Source: a virus. Taken from it: DNA of 33,982 bases. Both the position numbers and the translations under genes were made by a program. The stretch spans positions 1-33,982 of IMG/VR virus record IMGVR_UViG_3300001848_000476. The stretch is one strand, 5' to 3'. This document shows positions 16,762 through 23,592 of this stretch, in pieces. The notes beneath the pieces were generated by a model. The model ran no database searches and was not told the origin of the DNA. It saw only the letters and a list, made by a program, of their open reading frames with translations. Numbering within the stretch: the stretch's first letter is position 1; the number at the start of each line of letters is the position of its first letter.

Positions 16762-16771
16762 TAATAAATAT
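16762..16771 (-). promoter_or_regulatory. ATATTTATTA motif in a 21-base gap
   Basis: Sense-oriented copy of the recurrent motif filling most of the 21-base gap between two genes, 10 bases before the ATG at 16751. Confidence 0.38.
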
Positions 16772-16772
16772 T

Positions 16773-17342
16773 TTAAATTTGAATCTTTTTTAAATTTTCT
16801 ATATTTGATTTTAATTCGTTATATATTTTAGTCTTATCTACTTTACTCCAGCTCTCGATATCTCCATTTTCAGTTATAAAAGAATCATTTTGATTCATCC
16901 AAGACTCAACTGCATTTTCAAAATCTTCTAAAGAAGCATTTTTACTTGCATTTCTTTGTTTAGAAACGTACTCATCCCACTTTCCATCTATTCTAATTTT
17001 TGTTTCCATGTCAATAACACAATCAAAACACATGTTATGTAGAGTATACATTTTTTTATTCAAATCATGTATTTTCATAGGTTTATTACAACAAGGACAT
17101 GTTAAAGGCAATACAGCTAATCTTTTTATACCATCTAATTTAGTAATTGTCTGCTTAATACCATTCTTTATAGTCCACTGTTTTCCATTTTCTTCCCAAA
17201 TGTCTCCTTCTGAATAATCTGTGTTTTTCTTTTCCCAACCTGATTGAATTTGAGTTCTATCACCAGCATTACCTGTAATAATATTCCTCATTCTTTGTAC
17301 TGTACTTTTCGAAAACTCTTTTTTTAAATTTGATTGGCTCAT
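16773..17342 (-). CDS. Zinc-ribbon-like protein of unknown function
   Basis: 189 residues. The N-terminal part has RMRNIITGNAGDRTQIQSGW, then GDIWEENGKQWTIKNGIKQ, then LPLTCPCCNKPMKIHDLN and MCFDCVIDMETK (two CxxC knuckles, about 30 residues apart), which would form a zinc ribbon. The C-terminal part is helical. I recall similar proteins in T4-like phages of marine bacteria but no function. No CTS-like leader. It starts in an intergenic gap preceded by an ATAAATTAAAATAATT run. Confidence 0.62.
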   Translation of the reverse strand: MSQSNLKKEFSKSTVQRMRNIITGNAGDRTQIQSGWEKKNTDYSEGDIWEENGKQWTIKNGIKQTITKLDGIKRLAVLPLTCPCCNKPMKIHDLNKKMYTLHNMCFDCVIDMETKIRIDGKWDEYVSKQRNASKNASLEDFENAVESWMNQNDSFITENGDIESWSKVDKTKIYNELKSNIENLKKIQI

Positions 17343-17361
17343 AACAATTATTTTAATTTAT

Positions 17362-17778
17362 TTATATTATTTGTACTACTTTTAAGGCTTCAGGATTAAT
17401 AAATTTAGGGAAAAATAATTTATATATTCTCCTACGTTTTTCATTCGTGCCATCAATAATAATCTTATCTACTTCTTCTTCATATTGATAGTAAAAATCA
17501 TTAATTATTTCAGCTATTGTTTCTAAAATATTTCTAGCATCTCCTTCTCCTGTCATTTGAAATGTATCTATTTTATTCAATTCTCCAGTATCTACTCCAA
17601 ATGATAGTTCAAATTCTTTTTCTTTTTGTTTAGAATCAAAAATGACTTTGTATTTATTTTGTTTTGTATTAAAAGTATATTCAACTACTAATAAACTATT
17701 ATCCTCATCATCATATAGAACATCATGTTCTGAAAATGGATAAGCTGATTCTTTTAGTATGTTTAATAACTTAATCAT
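17362..17778 (-). CDS. Small candidate packaged protein, MIKLLNILKE leader
   Basis: 138 residues. The leader MIKLLNILKE (E10) is nearly the same as those at 14416-15111 and 19254-20054 and fits a capsid-targeting peptide. The rest is a mixed alpha/beta domain with an acidic stretch and an Arg/Lys cluster (NEKRRRIYKLFFPKF). No family recognised. The ATG overlaps the stop of the zincin-HAD gene (ATGA), so the two are coupled. Confidence 0.65.
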   Translation of the reverse strand: MIKLLNILKESAYPFSEHDVLYDDEDNSLLVVEYTFNTKQNKYKVIFDSKQKEKEFELSFGVDTGELNKIDTFQMTGEGDARNILETIAEIINDFYYQYEEEVDKIIIDGTNEKRRRIYKLFFPKFINPEALKVVQII

Positions 17779-18668
17779 AATCTAAATTTTTGTAAAATAT
17801 TTATAGTATTTTCAGCACTTTTATGTACAATTCCAATTGCACCAATCGCTTTCCAAGGCATTATATTTCTGTAATAATCATCTATTAATATAGATTTTTT
17901 AATTTCAGACTCTGGTAAATTACTTATAGCATCTTCTTTATGTCCTGTTTGTTTAAAAATAATATTGCTAGGACCTGGTCTTAAGTTTTCTTTTATCCAG
18001 ATTAATTTACCTTTTTCAGCGTATTTAAAACTACTAGGACTTGATAAAATAATAGGATTGTATTGAGATATATAAGACCATAGATCTAAAGCTCCAGGGA
18101 AAAGTGGCATTTTTGACCAAAAAGTCACTCCAATATCATCAACAGCTTTTTTAAATATTACTGGACCTTTCTCATTTGTATATTCTCTAGGAGTCATACC
18201 ATAATAATGTTCAAATTGACCATCAAAATCAGTTAAAACTCCATCCATATCAGAATAAATGGTATATGTATTTGATATTACTTCATTTAGTATTTTATGA
18301 AGTTTTGATTCATATATCAATTCATTTTTTTTACCATAATTTCTCATAATTACTCCAGATATTGAATTTGCTTGATTCTCAATATCAGATCCAGCTTTTC
18401 CTGAATCTGGATGTAATAGGCCTAACTCATTTTGTCTATGGTGAACTAATTCGTGTGATAATGTTCTTAATGTATCAGCAAGATTTCTATTTCCTATATA
18501 GACTTTTAAACTTTTAGAGTCATTTTTATATTGACCAAAACTGTGTATACTTAATACCCAGTCTTTATCTTTTGTAAATTCAATTTTAGGTAGATTTTCA
18601 ATCTGTAAACTGTATTCACAAAATTTTATAAAATCTTTTACAATACCTATTTTTTGTTCTATTGTCAT
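17775..18668 (-). CDS. Zincin metallopeptidase-like domain fused to HAD hydrolase
   Basis: 297 residues, two domains. Residues 1-110 carry HELVH (H72, E73, H76) with a possible third ligand in DIENQAN (E97), the pattern of a zincin metallopeptidase. Residues 132-297 have a HAD phosphatase core: DMDGVLTDF (D140, D142), LSSPSS (motif II) and LIDDYYRN (motif IV). Between them lies SKLHKILNEV (LNE ending at E129), which resembles the MIKLKHLLNEV leader of another gene here. Cleavage there would release the HAD domain starting VISN. HAD substrate unknown. Neighbours are a nucleotidyltransferase and a P-loop kinase. Confidence 0.75.
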   Translation of the reverse strand: MTIEQKIGIVKDFIKFCEYSLQIENLPKIEFTKDKDWVLSIHSFGQYKNDSKSLKVYIGNRNLADTLRTLSHELVHHRQNELGLLHPDSGKAGSDIENQANSISGVIMRNYGKKNELIYESKLHKILNEVISNTYTIYSDMDGVLTDFDGQFEHYYGMTPREYTNEKGPVIFKKAVDDIGVTFWSKMPLFPGALDLWSYISQYNPIILSSPSSFKYAEKGKLIWIKENLRPGPSNIIFKQTGHKEDAISNLPESEIKKSILIDDYYRNIMPWKAIGAIGIVHKSAENTINILQKFRL

Positions 18669-18670
18669 TT

Positions 18671-19261
18671 TTATTTTATAATCTTTGTTAACAATCCGAA
18701 AACATCTTTTGTTATTCCTTTATTATATGCTGCAACAGGAACAAACTTGGAAAATTCATCAAAGTTTCCATCTTTTATTGCCTGCCTCATTTGTGTTGCT
18801 GAAATTCTACCAAATTGATCTGGTATTTCAATTGGTTTAATAACCCCAGGAAATTTCTCTTTTAATTTATCAAAATATCCTAATTCATCAGACTCTTCTT
18901 TTGCTGCACCCACATATATACTTTTTAAGTCTGGATTTTGAGATGCGTATCTAAAAATATCTTTTATAGGAGTTGATTCAGTTGATTTTTGTATAACAAT
19001 TTTTGAATTTGGTTCTGCTTCTAAATAATCATTCCAAATAAGCACACTATCATCAGGAGTTATACCAAATTTTGTTACATTACTTATAATAACATAAACT
19101 TTATTTACATAGGTTTGACTAGCTAAATATTTTGCTGCCTCAAAATGTCCTTTATGTGGAGGTTTAAATTTACCAGGATAAAAACATGGGCCTGTATTAG
19201 CATCTACTTCATATAGTATTTGCTGCATTATAATTTTACCTATTTGACTATAATCACGCAT
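18671..19261 (-). CDS. Nucleotidyltransferase-like protein (HxGH type) with LYE leader
   Basis: 196 residues. GKFKPPHKGHF is the HxGH phosphate-binding motif of the cytidylyltransferase/NMN adenylyltransferase superfamily, and ISATQMRQAI is the conserved ISxTxxR-like motif. Such enzymes transfer a nucleoside monophosphate from NTP to a phosphate-bearing substrate. The substrate cannot be read from sequence. The N-terminus ends in IIMQQILYE, an (L/I)xE site (LYE), before VDANTG. ATG 19261 overlaps the kinase stop by 8 bases (ATGCGTGA); ATG 19228 (MQQILYE) is a second choice. Packaging into the capsid is inferred. Confidence 0.78.
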   Translation of the reverse strand: MRDYSQIGKIIMQQILYEVDANTGPCFYPGKFKPPHKGHFEAAKYLASQTYVNKVYVIISNVTKFGITPDDSVLIWNDYLEAEPNSKIVIQKSTESTPIKDIFRYASQNPDLKSIYVGAAKEESDELGYFDKLKEKFPGVIKPIEIPDQFGRISATQMRQAIKDGNFDEFSKFVPVAAYNKGITKDVFGLLTKIIK

Positions 19262-20054
19262 TTACCAATCTATTTATTTTTGTTTTTATTTCAGTCGGAT
19301 CATCAAAATGTAAATCATTTATTTTGCTAATTTGTATAGCTATTTGATTATTTAAATCTTTAAATTTTTGAAGTCCTTTTGCCATCTCTTCAGGAGATTT
19401 TTCTTTACCTTTTACCTTGAATGGATCAAAAAATTGTTTTCTTACTTCAGGATCTGTTGGATCAAATTTAGGAAATACCACATCTTTTTCATCATATGCT
19501 TTATATAATATAAAACTATCTCCAAATTCTTTTTTATACAAATCTATATTACTAAACATATTAGACCAACTTCTCAATATAATAGACGGCATAAGAGTTC
19601 TACCACCCTCATCACCTCTTTTGATATTTCTACTAAGAGATATATCTGGTGGTACAAATATTAGCACCATTGCAGTTTTATATCCTAACTCTTCTAGTTC
19701 TTTTTTCTTTTTTAATATTTCTCTAGAAGATCCACCAGTTCCGTCTATAATAATATGAGACATATCTACTTTTGATTTCTCATATTTTGATCTATGTATC
19801 TTTTGAGCCTGGGCCATTGCACTTCCTGCCGCAGATAAATCCTCAGGACCTTGAAATTTTCTAAAATCTAATGGTAAACCGGCTTTTTGAAGTAGTGGTT
19901 CATATTCATCATCTACATTTAATACAGTAAAATCTGCTACAGGATCTAAAAACTCGGTTCTAAATGTTGATTTCCCAGCTCCTGCCGATCCCGCTAAGAA
20001 TATGGCTATTGGACTTGATGTTACTTCCAATAAAAGTTTAGACAGTTTAATCAT
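19254..20054 (-). CDS. P-loop kinase, zeta-toxin-like, with MIKLSKLLLE leader
   Basis: 266 residues. MIKLSKLLLE (E10) is a capsid-targeting-like peptide. The enzyme core follows immediately: Walker A LAGSAGAGKST (about 20-30), then LNVDDEYE, HIIIDGTGGSSR, and an Arg-rich lid (RNIKRGDEGGRT). This arrangement resembles zeta-toxin/polynucleotide-kinase type P-loop kinases, which phosphorylate sugars, nucleotides or RNA ends. A C-terminal helical extension is unassigned. The substrate is unknown. Coupled to the nucleotidyltransferase gene. An ATATTTATAA motif ends 3 bases upstream of the ATG. Confidence 0.78.
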   Translation of the reverse strand: MIKLSKLLLEVTSSPIAIFLAGSAGAGKSTFRTEFLDPVADFTVLNVDDEYEPLLQKAGLPLDFRKFQGPEDLSAAGSAMAQAQKIHRSKYEKSKVDMSHIIIDGTGGSSREILKKKKELEELGYKTAMVLIFVPPDISLSRNIKRGDEGGRTLMPSIILRSWSNMFSNIDLYKKEFGDSFILYKAYDEKDVVFPKFDPTDPEVRKQFFDPFKVKGKEKSPEEMAKGLQKFKDLNNQIAIQISKINDLHFDDPTEIKTKINRLVNA

Positions 20055-20057
20055 ATC

Positions 20058-20067
20058 TTATAAATAT
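20058..20067 (-). promoter_or_regulatory. ATATTTATAA motif before kinase gene
   Basis: Sense-oriented copy of the recurrent motif in the 21-base gap between nuclease and kinase genes. It lies at the boundary between replication genes and the CTS-bearing enzyme cassette, which would suit a separate late transcription start. Confidence 0.38.
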
Positions 20068-20075
20068 TAGTATTA

Positions 20076-20867
20076 TTAAACTAATTTTATAGTATTTGGG
20101 AGGGTTGTTAACTCAATTTCCTCTTCAGGATGCATTATTTTATATGTGTTATATGTGTGTAAAAACATATTGAAATACTCCTCTTGAGTCTTATCACCCT
20201 CTTTTAGTTCCCAGCCAGAGCCCTGAATCCTTTTACCATACTTGTCTGGACCGCGTTTACTGGACTTTAACCACAAAACTGCTGATTTGTCTATCTTTTC
20301 ACCAAAACGTTCTGTATACGCATTAGAATAGGCCGCCATTTGTAAAAAATAACTAGTATGGACAGCAGTAGATGTTTTTATATCTATTAACCATTTTTGA
20401 CCATTTAATTCAATAAGTAGATCTAGAGTTCCAGAGTATTTATACTCATCAGAAAACATAAATTCCTCAGATAAAATTAAAGTGGGTTTATAAGTAGACC
20501 AAAATTCATAAAAACCTAGAATCATTTTCCAAACATGCGTATTATAATTGACTCTACCATCTGACTCAATCCACCTAATCTCTTCCCCTTTTAATATTTT
20601 CTCTACTGCTTCATGAACTTGTGTGCCTTCATCACCGGCTCTTCTCATAATATAATCTGCATTATGCCCTGTGTCTTTTAACCAAGTTTCAAAGAAAGCT
20701 CCTTTGGGAAAATAAGATAAGATAGTTGTTACTGAAGGATAAAATACTCCTGGAGATCTCTGATAATATCTAGAATCGTGTAAAGTGATCTGTCTTAATT
20801 CTGGGTCTGTTTCTACTACTCTTTTAAGAGATTTATTATTGTAGATATTGTTTGTTTTTTCTATCAT
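20076..20867 (-). CDS. PD-(D/E)XK nuclease, RecB/Cas4-like
   Basis: 263 residues. The nuclease core is visible: GTQVHEAVEKIL (helix with His), YSGTLDLLIEL (Asp), then KWLIDIKTS (D-x-K) and LQMAAYSNAY (QxxxY), the signature of the RecB/Cas4-type PD-(D/E)XK exonucleases. It likely acts in DNA recombination or replication. It starts inside the primase stop (ATGA overlap), so the two form a replication pair. The N-terminal part has RYYQRSPGVFYPSVTTILSY, a common feature in phage members of this family. Confidence 0.78.
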   Translation of the reverse strand: MIEKTNNIYNNKSLKRVVETDPELRQITLHDSRYYQRSPGVFYPSVTTILSYFPKGAFFETWLKDTGHNADYIMRRAGDEGTQVHEAVEKILKGEEIRWIESDGRVNYNTHVWKMILGFYEFWSTYKPTLILSEEFMFSDEYKYSGTLDLLIELNGQKWLIDIKTSTAVHTSYFLQMAAYSNAYTERFGEKIDKSAVLWLKSSKRGPDKYGKRIQGSGWELKEGDKTQEEYFNMFLHTYNTYKIMHPEEEIELTTLPNTIKLV

Positions 20868-21799
20868 ACTAGTTGCATTTTTTTGATCAAAAGATCGGTG
20901 AAAGTTAATTGTGTTGCTTTATGTAATAATTTTGTTATATTCTCAAATCCCAAATCAGAAGGATCTTTTCCTTCTAACTCCACTAAATAGACTTCTTTAC
21001 CCATATTAATCAAATTCTCTGCATAAGTCATAGATTCTTTAATAGCATCTTTATCTAGAGCTAAATAAACAGTTTTTACTTCAGATTCTACTAATTTCAT
21101 CATTAGAGCTTTTGGAATTGTCTTACCAAATAGAGGAATTGCGTTTCTTTTTATGGCTATGGCATCAAATGATCCTTCACAAAGAACAACTGGAATCTTC
21201 CAATTAATAAAATATTCAAATCCTATAATATCTGTTTTAGAAACACTAGGTGCATCGTATTTTAAGCTAGCCTCTTTCTCAAAAGATCTTGCAATAAAAT
21301 AATTTATACTTCCATTTTTATCATATGATGGAATTATTATTCTATTTTTAAATCTGCCTGATGCACAATATCCTATATTATATTTTTTTATATCACAATC
21401 AGTTATATTTCTTTTTTTAAGATATGCCATAGCATGTCTGAATTCTAACTGATTCTTTTTTGGTGTGATATTTAATGATATAAACTCTTCTGGTAGTGTT
21501 ACTGTTGTTGGTTTATGATTTTCAATAGATGTTTTATCAGATTTGAAATATTTTTTCATTTCTAATATCTTATCTGTGCTAACTCCTAGTTTTTTTAATA
21601 ATGTTACTGGGGTTTTACCCTTTGTAGGTGGGTGACACGTCCAACAATTATATTGACCAGATACCACATTAATAATAAGCTTAGGATTCTTATGTTTACA
21701 AATAGGGCAATGGAATGAGTAATCTTTGCCATTCTTATCTGCTTTACCAGTTCCTAATACAGATTCTAATAATCCAAGTATATATTTGCTATTATCCAT
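20864..21799 (-). CDS. DNA primase, DnaG-like zinc and Toprim domains
   Basis: 311 residues. An N-terminal zinc ribbon is seen in HCPICKHKNP (C31, C34) and NCWTC (C52, C55). The Toprim fold has VVLCEGSFDAIA (Glu) and YLALDKDA (DxD). It makes RNA primers for lagging-strand synthesis; T4 gp61 is the functional equivalent. The protein is shorter than full DnaG and lacks the helicase-binding part, as in phage primases. First gene of the leftward block, starting beside the divergent gap. A motif variant ATGTTTATAT lies just upstream (21801-21810). Confidence 0.85.
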   Translation of the reverse strand: MDNSKYILGLLESVLGTGKADKNGKDYSFHCPICKHKNPKLIINVVSGQYNCWTCHPPTKGKTPVTLLKKLGVSTDKILEMKKYFKSDKTSIENHKPTTVTLPEEFISLNITPKKNQLEFRHAMAYLKKRNITDCDIKKYNIGYCASGRFKNRIIIPSYDKNGSINYFIARSFEKEASLKYDAPSVSKTDIIGFEYFINWKIPVVLCEGSFDAIAIKRNAIPLFGKTIPKALMMKLVESEVKTVYLALDKDAIKESMTYAENLINMGKEVYLVELEGKDPSDLGFENITKLLHKATQLTFTDLLIKKMQLV

Positions 21800-21933
21800 A
21801 ATATAAACATACTAATATATTTTGACTTATAAAAATTTATTTTTAATGTGTAATTTAAAATACTTTAAAAAAGATTTTTTTATTATGAAACTTTTTTGTA
21901 TATTAGTAGTATAATGTAAAGCTTTAAGCTCTA

Positions 21934-22080
21934 TACCGTAGCTTGGTGTGATTCCATGAGCGCGTCTTAGATTAAAGAATAACTTTACTACCAGGAGCTA
22001 AGATCAAGGCAACAATGCTTCAGGTATATAAACATAATAATTTAAAAAAAACTGTTGAATATTGGTTCAATCCAACGGTA
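21934..22080 (+). ncRNA. Candidate structured RNA in the divergent gap
   Basis: Complementary segments nest as in a folded RNA. TACCG (21934-21938) pairs with CGGTA (22076-22080). Directly inside, TAGCTTGGT (21939-21947) pairs with ACCAGGAGCTA (21990-22000) with a GG bulge. AAGGCA/TGCTT forms a small hairpin near 22006-22020, and TTGG/CCAA (22062-22065 with 22072-22075) closes a TTCAAT loop directly before the outer strand. The segment is more GC-rich than its flanks. No known RNA family is recognised; it is not a normal tRNA. A 32-codon reading frame overlaps its 3' half, so coding is the rival explanation. Orientation is uncertain because helices read on both strands. Confidence 0.3.
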
Positions 22081-22113
22081 AGAAAATTCCGACAGGGCTA
22101 CAGTAATAATTAG
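22015..22113 (+). CDS. Possible 32-residue peptide in the divergent gap
   Basis: ATG at 22015 to TAG at 22111. The peptide starts MLQVYKHNNLKKTVEYWF and ends NPTVRKFRQGYSNN. It is basic and aromatic-rich, which is less typical of random AT-rich frames. There is no homology I recognise and no clear start signal, and it overlaps the possible structured RNA. The frame stays open about 13 codons upstream of the ATG without a better start. Low confidence. Confidence 0.25.
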   Translation: MLQVYKHNNLKKTVEYWFNPTVRKFRQGYSNN

Positions 22114-22186
22114 ATTAGGAAAAATAAAATCAAACACTTAAAAGATTAACAGATACCCTGTTAAAAATTTTTATTATATTTGTAAT

Positions 22187-22339
22187 ATGGAAGAAAATAA
22201 AATTGTTGCAACAGAAGAAGAATTGAATGCAATATATGATTATTTAGGATTAATGATTGAAAAAATGAGTGAAGAAGAAAAAGATTTTTGGTATAATATA
22301 TTAAGTAAAGTCGATCCGGATTTTGAAAAAGAAAATTAA
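22187..22339 (+). CDS. Small acidic protein, 50 residues
   Basis: ATG at 22187, TAA at 22337, just before the glutaredoxin-like gene. Sequence begins MEENKIVATEEELNAIYDYL and continues with a Glu/Lys/Asp-rich helix ending VDPDFEKEN. It is acidic and probably a single helix pair. The 5-base spacing to the next gene and the same direction support it as the first gene of the rightward block. Function unknown. Confidence 0.55.
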   Translation: MEENKIVATEEELNAIYDYLGLMIEKMSEEEKDFWYNILSKVDPDFEKEN

Positions 22340-22344
22340 AACTT

Positions 22345-22671
22345 ATGAATAAAAAAATTGAAATTTTAACAATTAAAGGATGTAATTCATGTTTAGAATT
22401 AAAAGACTTTTTAAATTCTAATAATAAAAAATATATAGAATACGAAAGTTCAATAGATAATACTAATAATGATCACATATTTGATAAATTTGAATCTATA
22501 TCAAAAAATAAAATTAGTCCAAAAATTATTATTGATAATAAAATAATAATATCTCCAACAAATAATATTAGTTTCCTTGAAGGAAATCCTAAAATTGTTG
22601 ATGACTATGAAATTTATTATGCTACAAATATGAGTGCAATAATAGAAATTATTAAAAAAATAATATTTTAA
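22345..22671 (+). CDS. Glutaredoxin/thioredoxin-like protein
   Basis: 108 residues. KGCNSCLELKDFL holds a CxxC active site (C13, C16) at the start of helix 1 after a beta strand (IEILTI), and KISPKIII supplies the cis-proline strand (P59). These are features of the glutaredoxin fold. It is probably a redox partner, for example for ribonucleotide reductase, or a general thiol reductant. The C-terminal part is unusually Ile/Asn-rich. No reductase gene is in the window. Confidence 0.65.
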   Translation: MNKKIEILTIKGCNSCLELKDFLNSNNKKYIEYESSIDNTNNDHIFDKFESISKNKISPKIIIDNKIIISPTNNISFLEGNPKIVDDYEIYYATNMSAIIEIIKKIIF

Positions 22672-22680
22672 AAATAAATT

Positions 22681-23316
22681 ATGAAAAAATTAACAATTGA
22701 TGAGATTGCTGGTAATGTGAGTAAATTCTACGAGTATATTGAAAAATATATTACTGGCACGCGTAAAGATGATCTATTAAAATTCTACAAATCAATAGAG
22801 GAGACGCTTGCAACTTCACCGGCCTCAACAAAAGAAGCGCACCATAATTGTTTCCCAGGTGGTTATTTAGATCATGTTCTTAGAGTTACTGAAATGGCTT
22901 TAGTTATTGATAGGGTTTGGGATAAATTTAATCAGAAAAAGAATTATACTTTAGAAGAGCTTGTATTTTCTTGTCTCAATCATGATCTAGGTAAATTAGG
23001 TACAAATGATGAACCATTTTATATTCCTAATGATTCAGAATGGCATATTAAAAATCAAGGAGCTCATTATAAGTATAATACTAAAATGTCTCATATGAGA
23101 ATTTCTGATAGAAGTCTTTTTGATTTACAAAAAGCAGGTATTTCTATCTCAGAAAATGAATTTTTAACAATTAAATTGCATGATGGATTGTATGAAGAAT
23201 CAAACAAATCGTACTATGTAACATATTCACCTGACACAGAATTAAAAACAAATCTACCATATATAGTACATCAAGCAGATTTAGCAGCTTCAAAAATTGA
23301 AAACCAAAATAAATAA
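22681..23316 (+). CDS. HD-domain phosphohydrolase
   Basis: 211 residues. Metal-binding motifs of the HD superfamily: GGYLDHVLRV (H65), LNHDLGKLG (H101, D102), KLHDGLYEE, and HQADLAAS near the C-terminus. Such enzymes hydrolyse nucleotides or other phosphoesters; the substrate is not visible. Related HD hydrolases are common in T4-like phages of marine bacteria. In operon with the glutaredoxin-like gene, 9 bases apart. Confidence 0.75.
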   Translation: MKKLTIDEIAGNVSKFYEYIEKYITGTRKDDLLKFYKSIEETLATSPASTKEAHHNCFPGGYLDHVLRVTEMALVIDRVWDKFNQKKNYTLEELVFSCLNHDLGKLGTNDEPFYIPNDSEWHIKNQGAHYKYNTKMSHMRISDRSLFDLQKAGISISENEFLTIKLHDGLYEESNKSYYVTYSPDTELKTNLPYIVHQADLAASKIENQNK

Positions 23317-23319
23317 TAT

Positions 23320-23592
23320 ATGTTAACAACAATCATGGTTATATTATGGCCAGCAACAATAATAGGGTGGGTAATATACAATTTATATAGTAAAAATATA
23401 AAATTAGAAAAAAGTATAATTAGGCAATCAAATTTTATAAGTTTGCTACTTTCCACAATGAAAGATATGGATAAAACTGTTGAAAAAATAGATTCTACCA
23501 TTTGGGTTCAATCAGATCCAGAATTACTTGCATTATTTGATTCTGTAAAACAAATCCAATCACAAATTCAAGACTTTATAGATGGAGAATAA
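23320..23592 (+). CDS. Small single-pass membrane protein
   Basis: 90 residues. One N-terminal membrane helix (TTIMVILWPATIIGWVIYNL) is followed by a charged helical region ending in QDFIDGE. No cysteine lipobox and no enzyme motif. The end overlaps the next gene's start by 11 bases. Function unknown. A role at the host membrane is inferred from topology only. Confidence 0.6.
   Translation: MLTTIMVILWPATIIGWVIYNLYSKNIKLEKSIIRQSNFISLLLSTMKDMDKTVEKIDSTIWVQSDPELLALFDSVKQIQSQIQDFIDGE

Larger units (their letters stand above)
21800..22186. other. 387-base divergent intergenic region
   Basis: The only long gene-poor stretch in the window. It separates the leftward block (primase first) from the rightward block (50-residue gene first), so it must hold promoters for both. 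A TATAAT-like hexamer lies at 21910-21915, without a good -35 partner. The 3' half holds the candidate structured RNA and the doubtful 32-codon frame listed here. It could also contain a replication origin; I see no iterons or hairpin array that would show this. Confidence 0.6.

Noticed and set aside
22050-22085. tRNA-like T-loop GGTTCAATCC
   Set aside because: A matching seven-base acceptor stem, anticodon arm and CCA end are missing, so it is not called a tRNA or tmRNA.
22175-22182. TATATTTG, matching the Bacteroidetes -7 promoter consensus
   Set aside because: It has no TTTG partner at the right distance, and transcription would begin at or after the ATG at 22187.
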